Assembly: GCA_965226045.1 (NCBI GenBank)
Contig: CBDDBU010000016.1
Span: 1-38,586, forward strand
Source of the DNA: CBDDBU01 sp965226045
GTDB lineage: Bacteria > Pseudomonadota > Alphaproteobacteria > VGEJ01
DNA: 38,586 nucleotides
Reading direction: 5' to 3'
The notes under the pieces are model-generated. The model made no database searches. It saw only the letters and a list, made by a program, of their open reading frames with translations, and was not told where the DNA came from. Each line of letters begins with the position of its first letter. Within the stretch, counting starts at the first letter, position 1. The translations under genes were made by a program, and so were the position numbers. Below, one piece after another: positions 23,572 to 32,279 of this stretch.

Positions 23572-25226
23572 TGTACCGCTACGACGAGTTCGACCACGCC
23601 CTGGTCAGCCAGCGCGTCGAGCAATTTCGTGGTCAGGTTGCGCGTCGTTTGCGCGGCGAGTTGACCGAGGACGAGTTCAAGCCGCTCAGATTGATGAACG
23701 GCCTGTACTTGCAGCTGCACGCCTACATGCTGCGTATCGCCATCCCCTACGGCACGTTGTCGTCGCGCCAGATGCGCATGCTCGCGCACCTCGCTCGCAC
23801 CTACGATCGCGACTACGGCCACTTCACCACCCGCCAGAACCTCCAGCTCAACTGGCCCAAACTCGCCGATGTCCCCGACATGTTGGCCGACCTCGCGACC
23901 GTCGAGATGCACGCGATTCAGACCAGCGGCAACGTCATCCGAAATGTCACTGCCGATCACCTGGCCGGCGTCGCCGCCGACGAGATCGAGGACCCGCGCA
24001 TCTACGCCGAGATCATCCGTCAGTGGTCGACCTTGCACCCTGAGTTCTCGTTCCTGCCGCGCAAGTTCAAGATCGCGGTCACCGGTGCGGCGCGGGACCG
24101 CGCCGCGATCAAGGTCCACGACATCGGCCTCCAGATCAAGCGCGACGAGGCGGGCGAGGTCGGTTTTGCGGTCATCGTCGGCGGTGGCCAGGGGCGGACG
24201 CCGATGATCGGTCCGACCATCCGCGAATTCCTGCCGAAGAAGGATCTGCTCTCGTACCTCGAGGCGACTCTGCGCGTCTACAACCTGCTCGGCCGGCGCG
24301 ACAATCTCTACAAGGCGCGCATCAAGATCCTCGTGCACAGCCTCGGCGCGGCGAAATTCGCGGCGATGGTCGAGGAGGAGTGGCGGCATCTGCGCGATGG
24401 TCCGCTCGAGCTTCCCGCAGACGAGATCGCGCGGATCGAAGCCTACTTCGCGCCATCGCCATACGCCCGGCTCGACGAATCGGCACCCGAGTTCGAGGCC
24501 CTGCGCGCGGGCAACGCCGACTTCGCGATGTGGTGCGAGCGCAACCTCGATCCGCACAAACAACCCGGTTACGGCATCGTCCACGTCTCACTGAAACCCG
24601 AGGGCGGCGCACCCGGCGACGCCACCTCGGCGCAGATGGATATCGTCGCCGATCTCGCCGAGCGCTTCAGCCGCGACGAGATTCGCGTCAGCCACGAGCA
24701 AAACCTGAGCTTGCCGGACGTCCGCCTCGATGACGTCCCGGCGGTCTGGCGGGCGCTGGCGGCGGCGGGGCTTGCGACGCCTAACATCGGGTTGATCAGC
24801 GACATCATCGCTTGCCCCGGACTCGATTTCTGCAACCTCGCCAACGCGCGGGCGATTCCGGTGGCCCTACAGCTGACGGAGCGCTTCGGCGATCTGCGAC
24901 GCCAGCACGATATTGGCGATATCAAGATCAAGATATCGGGTTGCATCAACGCCTGTGGCCATCACCACGTCGGCCACATCGGCATTCTCGGCGTCGACAA
25001 AAAGGGCAAGGAGTTCTACCAAATCACCCTCGGCGGCAGCGCCGACGAGAACGCGGCGCTCGGTGACCTGGTCGGCCCGGCGGTCGCCTATGACGACGTG
25101 ACCGACGCGGTGGAGATCCTGGTCGAGACCTACATGGCCAGCCGCGAGGACGGCGAAACGTTCCTCGATACCTATCGCCGCGTCGGCCTCACCCCCTTCA
25201 AAGAGGCGCTCCATGGCGCTCATTAA
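23571..25226 (+). CDS. cysI: Sulfite reductase hemoprotein (nitrite/sulfite reductase family)
   Basis: A 551-residue assimilatory reductase that turns sulfite into sulfide with six electrons. It contains two ferredoxin-like half repeats (HFTTRQNLQLNWPKLADVPD near residue 85, and the second at GIVHVSLKPEGGAPG near 340). Siroheme/[4Fe-4S] ligands are the pairs CPGLDFCNLANAR near 415-427 and SGCINACGHHHVGHIG near 456-471. Nitrite reductases share this fold, but the operon with cysG and an APS reductase points to sulfite. No flavoprotein subunit gene (cysJ) is next to it, so ferredoxin or another donor may serve. It begins at ATG 23571, overlapping the previous stop, and its end overlaps the DUF934 gene by 14 bases. 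Confidence 0.95.
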   Translation: MYRYDEFDHALVSQRVEQFRGQVARRLRGELTEDEFKPLRLMNGLYLQLHAYMLRIAIPYGTLSSRQMRMLAHLARTYDRDYGHFTTRQNLQLNWPKLADVPDMLADLATVEMHAIQTSGNVIRNVTADHLAGVAADEIEDPRIYAEIIRQWSTLHPEFSFLPRKFKIAVTGAARDRAAIKVHDIGLQIKRDEAGEVGFAVIVGGGQGRTPMIGPTIREFLPKKDLLSYLEATLRVYNLLGRRDNLYKARIKILVHSLGAAKFAAMVEEEWRHLRDGPLELPADEIARIEAYFAPSPYARLDESAPEFEALRAGNADFAMWCERNLDPHKQPGYGIVHVSLKPEGGAPGDATSAQMDIVADLAERFSRDEIRVSHEQNLSLPDVRLDDVPAVWRALAAAGLATPNIGLISDIIACPGLDFCNLANARAIPVALQLTERFGDLRRQHDIGDIKIKISGCINACGHHHVGHIGILGVDKKGKEFYQITLGGSADENAALGDLVGPAVAYDDVTDAVEILVETYMASREDGETFLDTYRRVGLTPFKEALHGAH

Positions 25227-25719
25227 GAATGGCGAGCTTGTCGACGACATCTGGGTCACGATCGCGAGCGCATCCGAGCTGGCCGAGGCGTCCCGACCCA
25301 TCGTCTCGCTGGAACTTTGGCGGGCGGAACGGGGCCGACTTCGGAACACGAACGCCTTGCTCGGTATTCGCCTCGCCAGCGATCAATCGCCTGCCTTGAT
25401 AGCCAACGACCTCGATCGCTTCGAGGTGGTCGCCCTCGAGTTCCCGAAATTCACCGACGGTCGTGCCTACAGCCACGCCCGCCAGCTGCGCGAGCGCCAC
25501 GGGTTTCGCGGTGAGATTCGGGCGGTCGGCAATGTCCTGCGCGACCAGCTCCCGTTCATGGCGCGCTGCGGCTTCGATGCGTTCGAAATCGCGGGCGAGC
25601 GCCCGCTCGAAGCGTGGCGCGATGCGCTCGGCGAGATCGGGGTGTGGTATCAGCCGGGCTCGGACGGCCAAACGCCCGCGATGGTCAGCCGTCGGACGGC
25701 ACGTGGCCAGCCGTGCTGA
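25213..25719 (+). CDS. DUF934 domain protein of the sulfate-assimilation operon
   Basis: A 168-residue protein from ATG 25213, lying partly inside the cysI end. It carries the family marks SLELWRAERGRL, VVALEFPKFTDGRAYSHARQLRE, GEIRAVGNVLRDQLPFMARCG and FDAFEI. DUF934 genes are regularly found between cysI and cysH in proteobacteria; the function is unknown and a supporting role for sulfite reductase is inferred from context. Its stop overlaps the GTG start of the reductase gene (GTGCTGA). Confidence 0.9.
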   Translation: MALIKNGELVDDIWVTIASASELAEASRPIVSLELWRAERGRLRNTNALLGIRLASDQSPALIANDLDRFEVVALEFPKFTDGRAYSHARQLRERHGFRGEIRAVGNVLRDQLPFMARCGFDAFEIAGERPLEAWRDALGEIGVWYQPGSDGQTPAMVSRRTARGQPC

Positions 25720-26498
25720 CCCGCTCCGACGTCGTCGCCACGACCGATCACCAAGCGCAAGTATTGGCCTCGAGCTGCGGACAACTCGACGCCGCCGCGC
25801 TACTGAGGAGAGTCATTAGCCACGAACTCGCCGGCCGGATCGCGCTGGTCTCGTCGTTCGGTTCGGAATCAGCGGTTCTGTTAGACATGGCGGCGCGCAT
25901 CAACCCCACTGTACCGGTGCTGTTTCTCAATACCGGTAAGTTGTTCGGCGAGACCCTGAGCTACCGCGACGAGCTGGTGGCGCGGCTTAGGCTCACCGAC
26001 GTTCGCGAGATCGGCCCCCGTCGTGACGAGATCGAGCCGGTGGATGCCGACGGGATGCTGTGGTCGCGCGACCCCGATCGGTGCTGCTATCTGCGCAAGG
26101 TGGCACCGCTTCACCAGGCGCTGGACGGGTTCGACGGCTGGATCACCGGGCGCAAGCGCTTTCAGAGCGCGGCGCGCGCGCGACTCTCGCGGATCGAGGC
26201 AGCCGAGGGGCGGATCAAGATCAACCCGCTAGCCGATTGGGGCCGTGACGATATTGAAGGCTATGTTGCCGAACATGGCCTGCCCCCACATCCCTTGGAG
26301 GCCGACGGGTTTCGCTCGATTGGCTGTATGCCGTGCACTGATCGTGTCGCCCACGCGGAGGAGGCGCGCGACGGTCGCTGGCGCGGCCAGGCCAAGACGG
26401 AATGCGGCATCCATACTCGTCTGGCGACCAACCGTCAGGTCGGAAGCGGTGCGGACGTGGAGACGATCCGTCGCGACGGCGGCGACCTGGGCGCTTAA
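25713..26498 (+). CDS. cysH: Assimilatory adenylylsulfate (APS) reductase, CysH family
   Basis: A 261-residue enzyme that reduces activated sulfate to sulfite. The PP-loop reads ALVSSFGSESAVLLDMA. Two cysteine pairs, C124-C125 (RCCYLRKVAPL) and C205/C208 (GCMPCT), are the [4Fe-4S] ligands found in APS reductases and missing in E. coli-type PAPS reductases. The catalytic Cys is C231 in KTECGIH. So APS is the likely substrate and a kinase step may not be needed. The start GTG 25713 overlaps the DUF934 stop; the open frame reaches back to 25614 but that part is inside the upstream gene. Last gene of the operon; sulfate adenylyltransferase genes are not in the window. Confidence 0.93.
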   Translation: MLTRSDVVATTDHQAQVLASSCGQLDAAALLRRVISHELAGRIALVSSFGSESAVLLDMAARINPTVPVLFLNTGKLFGETLSYRDELVARLRLTDVREIGPRRDEIEPVDADGMLWSRDPDRCCYLRKVAPLHQALDGFDGWITGRKRFQSAARARLSRIEAAEGRIKINPLADWGRDDIEGYVAEHGLPPHPLEADGFRSIGCMPCTDRVAHAEEARDGRWRGQAKTECGIHTRLATNRQVGSGADVETIRRDGGDLGA

Positions 26499-26647
26499 GT
26501 CGGGCAATGCTAGCTCCGAGACGGTAGAGGGCGGCCAGTCGGGCTAGCCAACGCATCGCAGCGGTATGCTGTCCGCCCGCGACCGAATATAATGGACCTC
26601 GGATCCTCATTCTCCGAGGCCCCCATCTCTAGACCGTTGCATTCCGG

Positions 26648-27454
26648 ATGATCGAGGTCGAGCGCGTCAGCAAGCGTTTTGGCGGCGTGATCGCAGTCGA
26701 TGAAGTCAGCCTGCGCATCGCCAAGGGCTCGATTACCGGCCTGATCGGCCCCAACGGCGCGGGCAAGACAACGCTCTTCAACGTGGTCGCCGGCAACCTC
26801 AAGCCCTCGTCGGGCCGGGTTCTGTTCGATGGCGATGACGTCACCGGGCTGGAAGCGCACGCGCTGTTTCACAAGGGGCTGCTGCGCACCTTTCAGATCG
26901 CCCATGAGTTCAGCGGACTGACCGTTCTGGAGAACATGATGGTTGTCCCCGCCGCACAGGCCGGCGAGGACCTGGTGTCGACCTGGTTCCGACCCAGCTT
27001 GGTCCGCCGCCAAGAAGGCGTGGTTCTGGCCAAGGCGCGCGAAGTGCTCGACTTTCTCAACCTTGGACACCTCGCCAACACGCCGGCCGGCAACCTTTCC
27101 GGTGGCCAGAAAAAGCTGATCGAGCTCGGGCGCACGATGATGGTGTTAAACGGCAAGGCGGTCTTGCTCGACGAGGTTGGCGCCGGGGTCAATCGCGCGC
27201 TTCTCGGTGAGATCGCCCATGTGATTCAGCGCCTCAACGAGGAACTCGGCTACACCTTCTTCATGATCGAGCACGACCTGGATTTCATCAGCCGCTTGTG
27301 CAGCCGGGTGATTGTGATGGCTGAGGGCAAGGTGCTGACCGAAGGTACCGTGGAGGCGATCAAGGCTGACGAGGCTGTCATCGAAGCTTATCTCGGGTCG
27401 GGTATGAAGCGGCGCCTCATCCCAACCCAAGAAGCGCCCAATGAAACTGCTTAG
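26648..27454 (+). CDS. livG: Branched-chain amino-acid type ABC transporter ATPase, LivG-like
   Basis: A 268-residue ATPase. Walker A GPNGAGKTT is at residues 34-42, the signature NLSGGQKKLIELGRTMM near 148-164, Walker B and following VLLDEVGAGVN near 172-182 and the H-loop FFMIEHDLDFI. The LRTFQIAHEFSGLTVLENM stretch is typical of LivG-type ATPases. LivG proteins usually read LLDEPAAGLNP after Walker B; the VG here is a mild deviation. It works as a pair with LivF on the LivHM permease in the inner membrane. The start ATG 26648 gives the standard N-terminus. The end overlaps livF by 14 bases. Confidence 0.92.
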   Translation: MIEVERVSKRFGGVIAVDEVSLRIAKGSITGLIGPNGAGKTTLFNVVAGNLKPSSGRVLFDGDDVTGLEAHALFHKGLLRTFQIAHEFSGLTVLENMMVVPAAQAGEDLVSTWFRPSLVRRQEGVVLAKAREVLDFLNLGHLANTPAGNLSGGQKKLIELGRTMMVLNGKAVLLDEVGAGVNRALLGEIAHVIQRLNEELGYTFFMIEHDLDFISRLCSRVIVMAEGKVLTEGTVEAIKADEAVIEAYLGSGMKRRLIPTQEAPNETA

Positions 27455-28145
27455 TGCTCGCGACATGTCGGGCGGCTATGGCGGCGTGGATATCCTGTCG
27501 AGCTGCTCGATCGAGGTGGACAGAGGCGAGGTCACGGTGATCGTCGGCCCCAATGGCGCCGGCAAGTCGACGGCCATGAAGGCGATCTTGGGCCTTGTCC
27601 AGTTACGCACTGGATCGGTCCTGCTGGATGGCGCGGATATCGGCGCGCTGGCGCCCGAGGCACGTGTTCGCCGCGGCATGGCGTTCGTGCCGCAAACCGA
27701 GAACGTGTTTCCGAGCCTCACGGTCGAGGAGAACCTCGAAATGGGCGCCTATCTGCGGCGCGACGACATCAGCGCCGGCGTCGAGCAGGTTTTCGCCCTG
27801 TTCCCCGTTCTTAAGGAAAAGCGCCGTCAGGCGGCCGGCGAGTTGTCGGGCGGCCAGCGCCAACAGCTCGCGGTGGCCCGTGCGATGATGACTGAGCCCA
27901 ACCTCTTGATGCTCGACGAGCCGACCGCCGGTGTATCACCACTGGTGATGGACGAACTGTTCGACCGCATTCTCGAAATCAAGCAAACCGGCATCGGCAT
28001 CCTCATGGTCGAGCAGAACGCGCGCCAAGCGTTGGAGATCGCCGACACCGGCTACGTTCTGGTCAACGGCGAGAACCGCTACACCGACAGCGGCGCGGCG
28101 CTGCTTGCTGACGCCGAGGTGCGCAGGACCTTCATCGGTGGCTAG
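27441..28145 (+). CDS. livF: Branched-chain amino-acid type ABC transporter ATPase, LivF-like
   Basis: A 234-residue ATPase with Walker A GPNGAGKSTAMKAI near residues 36-49, FVPQTENVFPSLTVEENLEM, signature ELSGGQRQQLAVARAMM near 135-151, and Walker B LLMLDEPTAGVSP near 155-167. The C-terminal GYVLVNGENRYTDSG is typical of LivF. It starts at ATG 27441 inside the livG end, which implies coupled synthesis and matched amounts. It is separated from livH by about 200 bp that hold two strong GC hairpins, unlike the tight spacing elsewhere in the cluster. Confidence 0.93.
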   Translation: MKLLSARDMSGGYGGVDILSSCSIEVDRGEVTVIVGPNGAGKSTAMKAILGLVQLRTGSVLLDGADIGALAPEARVRRGMAFVPQTENVFPSLTVEENLEMGAYLRRDDISAGVEQVFALFPVLKEKRRQAAGELSGGQRQQLAVARAMMTEPNLLMLDEPTAGVSPLVMDELFDRILEIKQTGIGILMVEQNARQALEIADTGYVLVNGENRYTDSGAALLADAEVRRTFIGG

Positions 28146-28196
28146 ATCGTGTACTCGTTGGTGAGCGCCTCCGTGCGTCCATGCCCCCCACCGCAA

Positions 28197-28263
28197 CCCT
28201 CCCCCACAAAGGGGGAGGGGGTAGCGGTCACGATACTTCGCCCCCTCCCCGGCGGGGAGGGGG
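28197..28263. repeat. Two GC-rich perfect hairpins between livF and livH
   Basis: Hairpin 1: CCCTCCCCC (28197-28205), loop ACAAA, GGGGGAGGG (28211-28219). Hairpin 2: CCCCCTCCCC (28241-28250), loop GGC, GGGGAGGGGG (28254-28263). No U-run follows either. They resemble the short palindromic intergenic repeats that are dispersed in GC-rich proteobacterial genomes, and could also stabilise or weaken the mRNA between livGF and livHM. Confidence 0.75.
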
Positions 28264-28353
28264 CGGGGGGAGGGGGTGGCTTCAGCGCGAGATGTGGCGC
28301 CTCGGTCCGCTGCGTCCAACGCCGATGAACACGGCAACGTCGCGCTAGCCGTG

Positions 28354-29490
28354 ATGCTGTTCGCCGTCGATCTCCTCAACGCCTTTCTGTGGATCTTCAA
28401 TTTCCTGATCCTGCCCGCCATTACCTATGGCTCGGCGCTGGCGCTCGGTGCGCTCGGCGTGACGCTGGTCTTCGGCATTCTGAGGTTCGCCAATTTCGCC
28501 CATGGCGACATGATGGCGTTCGGCGCGATGGTGTCGCTGATCGGCGTCGAACTCCTTAATCACTTCGGCATTTTCACCTACCCGATACCCGCCGGACTGC
28601 TGCTTCTGCCCGTGGCCATGGCCGCGACCGGCCTGCTCGCCGTCTCGGTCGACCGTGTGGTCTTCAGCTACTATCGGCGGATCAAAAGCCCGCCGGTCGT
28701 CGTGGTGATGGCGTCGATTGGTGTGATGTTTCTCTTGAACGGCATCACCCGGCTCATCAAGGGCCCCAGGCTGACCCCGTTCAACGAACGCCGGACCTTT
28801 GCCATCGGTGACGTGGACCCGGTCGCCCTGACCGATCAGCTGGGCGCCAAGGCGGTCGTTGTCAAAACCGATTTCGCGACCCAGCAAGAGTTCGTGCACG
28901 TGAGCGAGCCCGAGGTCGTGTTCTTCACGGTCGCCGAGTTCAAAAAGGCGACCGGCCTAGCGGAAGGCTTCGGGCTCGACCTGATCCAGGTACTCACGGT
29001 CGTGCTGGCGGTTGCCGTTTTCCTGGGTCTCCTATGGTTTCTAACCCGAACTCGCACCGGCAAGTCGATGCGGGCGTTCTCCGACAATGAAGATCTGGCA
29101 CGGCTCTCGGGCATCGATCCTCAGCGGGTGGTCACCATTACCTGGCTGATCGCCGGCTCGCTGGCGGCGCTGGCCGGGACGATGTACGGCCTGGACAAGG
29201 GCTACAAGCCGTTCACCTATTTTCAGATGTTGTTGCCGATCTTCGCCGCCACGATCGTTGGCGGCATCGGTCGGCCCCAGGGGGCGATCCTGGGCGGCTT
29301 TTTGGTGGCGTTCACCGAGGTGTTCGTTACCGCCAACTACAAGAAAGTCGCCAACTACGTGCTGCCCGACAGCTGGGAAATGGCCGGCAATCTCCAGCTG
29401 TTGGGGACCGAGTACAAATTCGGGGTGTCGTTCTTGATCCTCGTCGTCGTGCTTTTGTTCAGGCCGACGGGAATCTTCAAGGGCAGGTGA
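28354..29490 (+). CDS. livH: Branched-chain amino-acid type ABC transporter permease, LivH-like
   Basis: A 378-residue inner-membrane permease. Helices include LNAFLWIFNFLILPAITYGS, ALGALGVTLVFGILRF, YPIPAGLLLLPVAMAATG and VVVMASIGVMFLLNGI. The conserved FANFAHGDMMAFGAM and MRAFSDNEDLARLSGID runs are present, the second being the coupling region for the ATPases. About 60 residues between helices (GPRLTPFNERRTFAIGDVDP to FKKATGLAEG) form an extra soluble loop; LivH proteins are usually about 290-310 residues. ATG 28354 (or GTG 28351) is preferred; the frame is open back to 28276, through a low-complexity stretch just downstream of the hairpins. Confidence 0.9.
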   Translation: MLFAVDLLNAFLWIFNFLILPAITYGSALALGALGVTLVFGILRFANFAHGDMMAFGAMVSLIGVELLNHFGIFTYPIPAGLLLLPVAMAATGLLAVSVDRVVFSYYRRIKSPPVVVVMASIGVMFLLNGITRLIKGPRLTPFNERRTFAIGDVDPVALTDQLGAKAVVVKTDFATQQEFVHVSEPEVVFFTVAEFKKATGLAEGFGLDLIQVLTVVLAVAVFLGLLWFLTRTRTGKSMRAFSDNEDLARLSGIDPQRVVTITWLIAGSLAALAGTMYGLDKGYKPFTYFQMLLPIFAATIVGGIGRPQGAILGGFLVAFTEVFVTANYKKVANYVLPDSWEMAGNLQLLGTEYKFGVSFLILVVVLLFRPTGIFKGR

Positions 29491-29496
29491 TGTGAC

Positions 29497-30885
29497 GTGG
29501 TGACGTACCGGCGCTATTGGACTGTCTTCTCGCTTCTGGCGCTGCTGATCGTGCTGACCGGGGTCCTGCAAAGCTGGTCGTTCGCGCTTGGTCTTCTGAC
29601 GGTCGGACTGATCTCGGCGGTCATGGCGCTGGGGTTCAACATCCAGTGGGGATACGCCGGACAACTCAACGCCGGCGTTATGGGTTTCGCGGCCATCGGC
29701 GCGACCGCCTGCGTCCTGGTGTCGATGCCCTGGGTCACCGCCGAGATGGCCAACACTCTGGGACCGATGTTGGCCGATCCCACGGGCCAGGCGGAAGCGA
29801 TCGAGAAGCTGCAACGGGACCTGCCGCGCCGACTCGACGCCGAACGGCAGCTATGGCTCGCTTGGCTGATCGGCGGTCTGGGCGCCACGCTCGCTTGGGT
29901 CGTCGATCGGTTGCTACGCGGGCATCTGTCGATCTTGACCCGGGCGTTGGTCGTGGTGGTCATCCTCGGCGTCAGCCTGGCGTTGTTCAACGAGCTCTTC
30001 GAGCCAGCCATCAAGGTCATCGAATCAACCGGCTTCGGCGACGACAGCAAATACCTCGGCGGCCTCGGCTTGCCGATCTTGTTGGCGTGGTGCGTCGGCG
30101 GACTACTGGCGGCGGCGGCGGCCTGGCTGATCGCTCGGATCGCGCTCGGTCTGCGCTCGGATTACCTCGCGATCGCCACGCTCGGCATCTCCGAGATCGT
30201 CATCGCCATCCTGAAGAACGAGGGCTGGTTTACCCGTGGTGTCCTCAATGTCACGGGGCTGCCTTCGCCGGTGCCCTCGGTGACGGCGTTGCGGAGCGCT
30301 CCGTTCAATCTGGCGGCCGACGCCAGCCTGATCGTCAACAAGCTGTTCTTCGTCGCGCTCATCGCAGCGTTTCTGGGGTTCTTTTTGTGGCTGGCGCACC
30401 TCGCGCTGAATTCGCCGTGGGGCCGGATGATGCGGGCCATTCGCGACAACGAAGAGGCCGCCAACGCGATGGGCAAGGATGTGCCCCGGCGCTACCGCCA
30501 GGTGTTCATCCTCGGCTCCTTCTTGATCGGCGTCGGCGGCGCCATGTTGGCCACCAACGTCCTGCAGTTCGAGCCGGCCGGCTACCAACCTTTGCGCTAC
30601 ACGTTTCTTATCTGGGTGATGGTGATCGCGGGTGGGAGCGGCAACAACTTTGGCGCGGTGGTCGGCGGGCTACTGATTTGGTTCGTTTGGATCCAAGCGG
30701 AGCCAGTCGCCGCGTGGCTGTTCGCGGTGGTGGGCGAGAACTTGACCGAGGAGGGGAGTGATCTGGCCCGCGTCCTGAGCGAGCGGGCGCCCCAGATGCG
30801 GACGTTGGTGATGGGGTTTTTGTTATTGTTGGTGTTGCGCTTCGCGCCCAGAGGGCTTCTGCCCGAAGCTATGCAGCGGAAGTAG
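29497..30885 (+). CDS. livM: Branched-chain amino-acid type ABC transporter permease, LivM-like
   Basis: A 462-residue permease from GTG 29497 (GTG 29500 is an alternative), six bases after livH. The core marks are NIQWGYAGQLNAGVMGFAAI, LRSDYLAIATLGISEIVIAI, the coupling run GRMMRAIRDNEEAANAMGKD and the end LRFAPRGLLPEAM. It is longer than usual LivM (about 330-420), with an inserted block from about residue 80 to 200 that holds two further helices and a charged segment (EKLQRDLPRRLDAERQLW). The insert may change specificity or partner contact, but this is inference. It pairs with LivH in the membrane. Confidence 0.9.
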   Translation: MVTYRRYWTVFSLLALLIVLTGVLQSWSFALGLLTVGLISAVMALGFNIQWGYAGQLNAGVMGFAAIGATACVLVSMPWVTAEMANTLGPMLADPTGQAEAIEKLQRDLPRRLDAERQLWLAWLIGGLGATLAWVVDRLLRGHLSILTRALVVVVILGVSLALFNELFEPAIKVIESTGFGDDSKYLGGLGLPILLAWCVGGLLAAAAAWLIARIALGLRSDYLAIATLGISEIVIAILKNEGWFTRGVLNVTGLPSPVPSVTALRSAPFNLAADASLIVNKLFFVALIAAFLGFFLWLAHLALNSPWGRMMRAIRDNEEAANAMGKDVPRRYRQVFILGSFLIGVGGAMLATNVLQFEPAGYQPLRYTFLIWVMVIAGGSGNNFGAVVGGLLIWFVWIQAEPVAAWLFAVVGENLTEEGSDLARVLSERAPQMRTLVMGFLLLLVLRFAPRGLLPEAMQRK

Positions 30886-30916
30886 GAAGCCCCGGGGGTG
30901 ACCCCAGGGCTTCTTT
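30886..30916. terminator. Rho-independent terminator between livM and the binding-protein gene
   Basis: GAAGCCC at 30886-30892 pairs with GGGCTTC at 30907-30913, with an inner GGGG/CCCC stem and a GTGA loop, followed by TTT. It starts right after the livM stop codon. The stem is symmetric, so it may end transcription from both convergent genes, although the T-run is short. Confidence 0.7.
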
Positions 30917-30939
30917 GCCGTCAGCAAATGTCGCGGAGT

Positions 30940-32145
30940 TTAGTGCGCCTTGACGGTGGTCCAGGCGCCATCCTTGACGACCAGTTCAAGATAGGCGCCG
31001 GGCGGGTCGCCGGCGTCGTTGAACTCGACCATCGACGCACCCTCGTAGTTGACATCGCCGCCGCCGGCGAGGATGTCGAGCGCCTTCGCCAGTTGGCCGG
31101 GAAGAATCTTCTCGCCTGGCGCATTGGCCACTGCGGCGATGTGCTTGGCGATGCTGGCGCGGTCGGCGGAGCCGCCAGCCTGGATCGCCAGCGCGATCAG
31201 CGCCGCAGCGTCATAGGCCTCGCCCTGGAACGGGCCGTTCATCTCCAGGCCGTTGCTCTCGGCGATCATGGCGAACTTCTTGGCGCCATCGCCCTCGCCG
31301 CCTGGCCGTGTCCCGATCATGCCGTCGATGCCATCGCCCAAGGCGTCGATGATCGACTGGCCGATCATGCCATCGCCGCCCGAGAAGCTTAAGAAAGCGC
31401 CGGACTTGATGGATTCGTCGATAATGCCCTTGCCGCCGTCGTTGAGATAACCCAAGACGACGAGGTGTTCGGCGCCGGTCGCGCTGAGCGCCGCCACCTC
31501 CGCACTGTAGTCGGCCTTGCCGTCTTCGTGGCCCGCCGACAGCGCGACCGCGCCGCCCATGCCCTCGAAGGCCCCTGTGAAGGAGTCCGCGAATCCCTTG
31601 CCGTAGTCGTTGTTGGTGTACGACAGGGCGACCGTCTTGATGCCCTTGGCGCTCAGCACACTGGCCAAGATTTGACCTTGTCGGGCGTCGGAGGGCGCGG
31701 TGCGGAAGAACAGGCCCTTGTCGTCGAGACCGGTGATTGCCGGCGACGTGGACGCCGGGCTGACCATGACCACGCCGTTCGGGATGGCGACGTTATTGGC
31801 CGAGGCGATGCTCGAGCCGGAGCACAGCGCACCGACGATCGCGGCCACGCCCTCGTCGTTGATCAGTCTCTCGGCGGACGCCGTCGCGGCCGCTGAGTCG
31901 ACACAGGTGGTGTCGGCGTCAACCGCTTCCAGCGTTATACCGCCGGTCAACTTTCCTGACTCGTTGACCTCCGCTATCGCGATCTTGGCGCCGGCGGCGA
32001 TGCCCACCGTCAGCGATTCGATCGGCCCGGTGAATCCCATTAGAATCCCAATCTTGACCGTGCTTTGTGCCAACGACGGGCTCGATACACCCGTCGCGAG
32101 TACGAGCCCGGCAGCGAATGCCGCGGCTAGATATCCATGCTTCAT
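30940..32145 (-). CDS. Periplasmic branched-chain amino-acid type binding protein
   Basis: A 401-residue substrate-binding protein of the Leu/Ile/Val family (type I periplasmic fold). The start ATG 32145 has GGAG 7 bases upstream; the ATG at 32157 lacks one. The signal peptide ends near PSLAQ (residues about 22-27). Then come STVKIGILMGFTGPIESLTV, the conserved AERLINDEGVAAIVGALCSG, VVMVSPASTSPAITG, FFRTAPSDARQGQILASVL and LSYTNNDYGKGFADSF. It should capture an amino acid or related amide and hand it to LivHM. It lies convergent to livM, so it forms a separate transcript; the terminator between them serves both. Confidence 0.92.
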   Translation of the reverse strand: MKHGYLAAAFAAGLVLATGVSSPSLAQSTVKIGILMGFTGPIESLTVGIAAGAKIAIAEVNESGKLTGGITLEAVDADTTCVDSAAATASAERLINDEGVAAIVGALCSGSSIASANNVAIPNGVVMVSPASTSPAITGLDDKGLFFRTAPSDARQGQILASVLSAKGIKTVALSYTNNDYGKGFADSFTGAFEGMGGAVALSAGHEDGKADYSAEVAALSATGAEHLVVLGYLNDGGKGIIDESIKSGAFLSFSGGDGMIGQSIIDALGDGIDGMIGTRPGGEGDGAKKFAMIAESNGLEMNGPFQGEAYDAAALIALAIQAGGSADRASIAKHIAAVANAPGEKILPGQLAKALDILAGGGDVNYEGASMVEFNDAGDPPGAYLELVVKDGAWTTVKAH

Positions 32146-32279
32146 CGTTTTCTCCATTAACCGATCCGCTCTTGCGGCGGGCGTCTACTGATTCGGCAAG
32201 CCTATCGCTGGCGCTTTCGACCTGCAAGCCGAGCAGTCAGGGCCGGCCGGACTTTTCCGCTAATGTGAGATCGGAGGAA

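Noticed and set aside
28197..28263. Rho-independent terminator after livF
   Set aside because: Strong stems but no T-run; kept as a repeat pair only.
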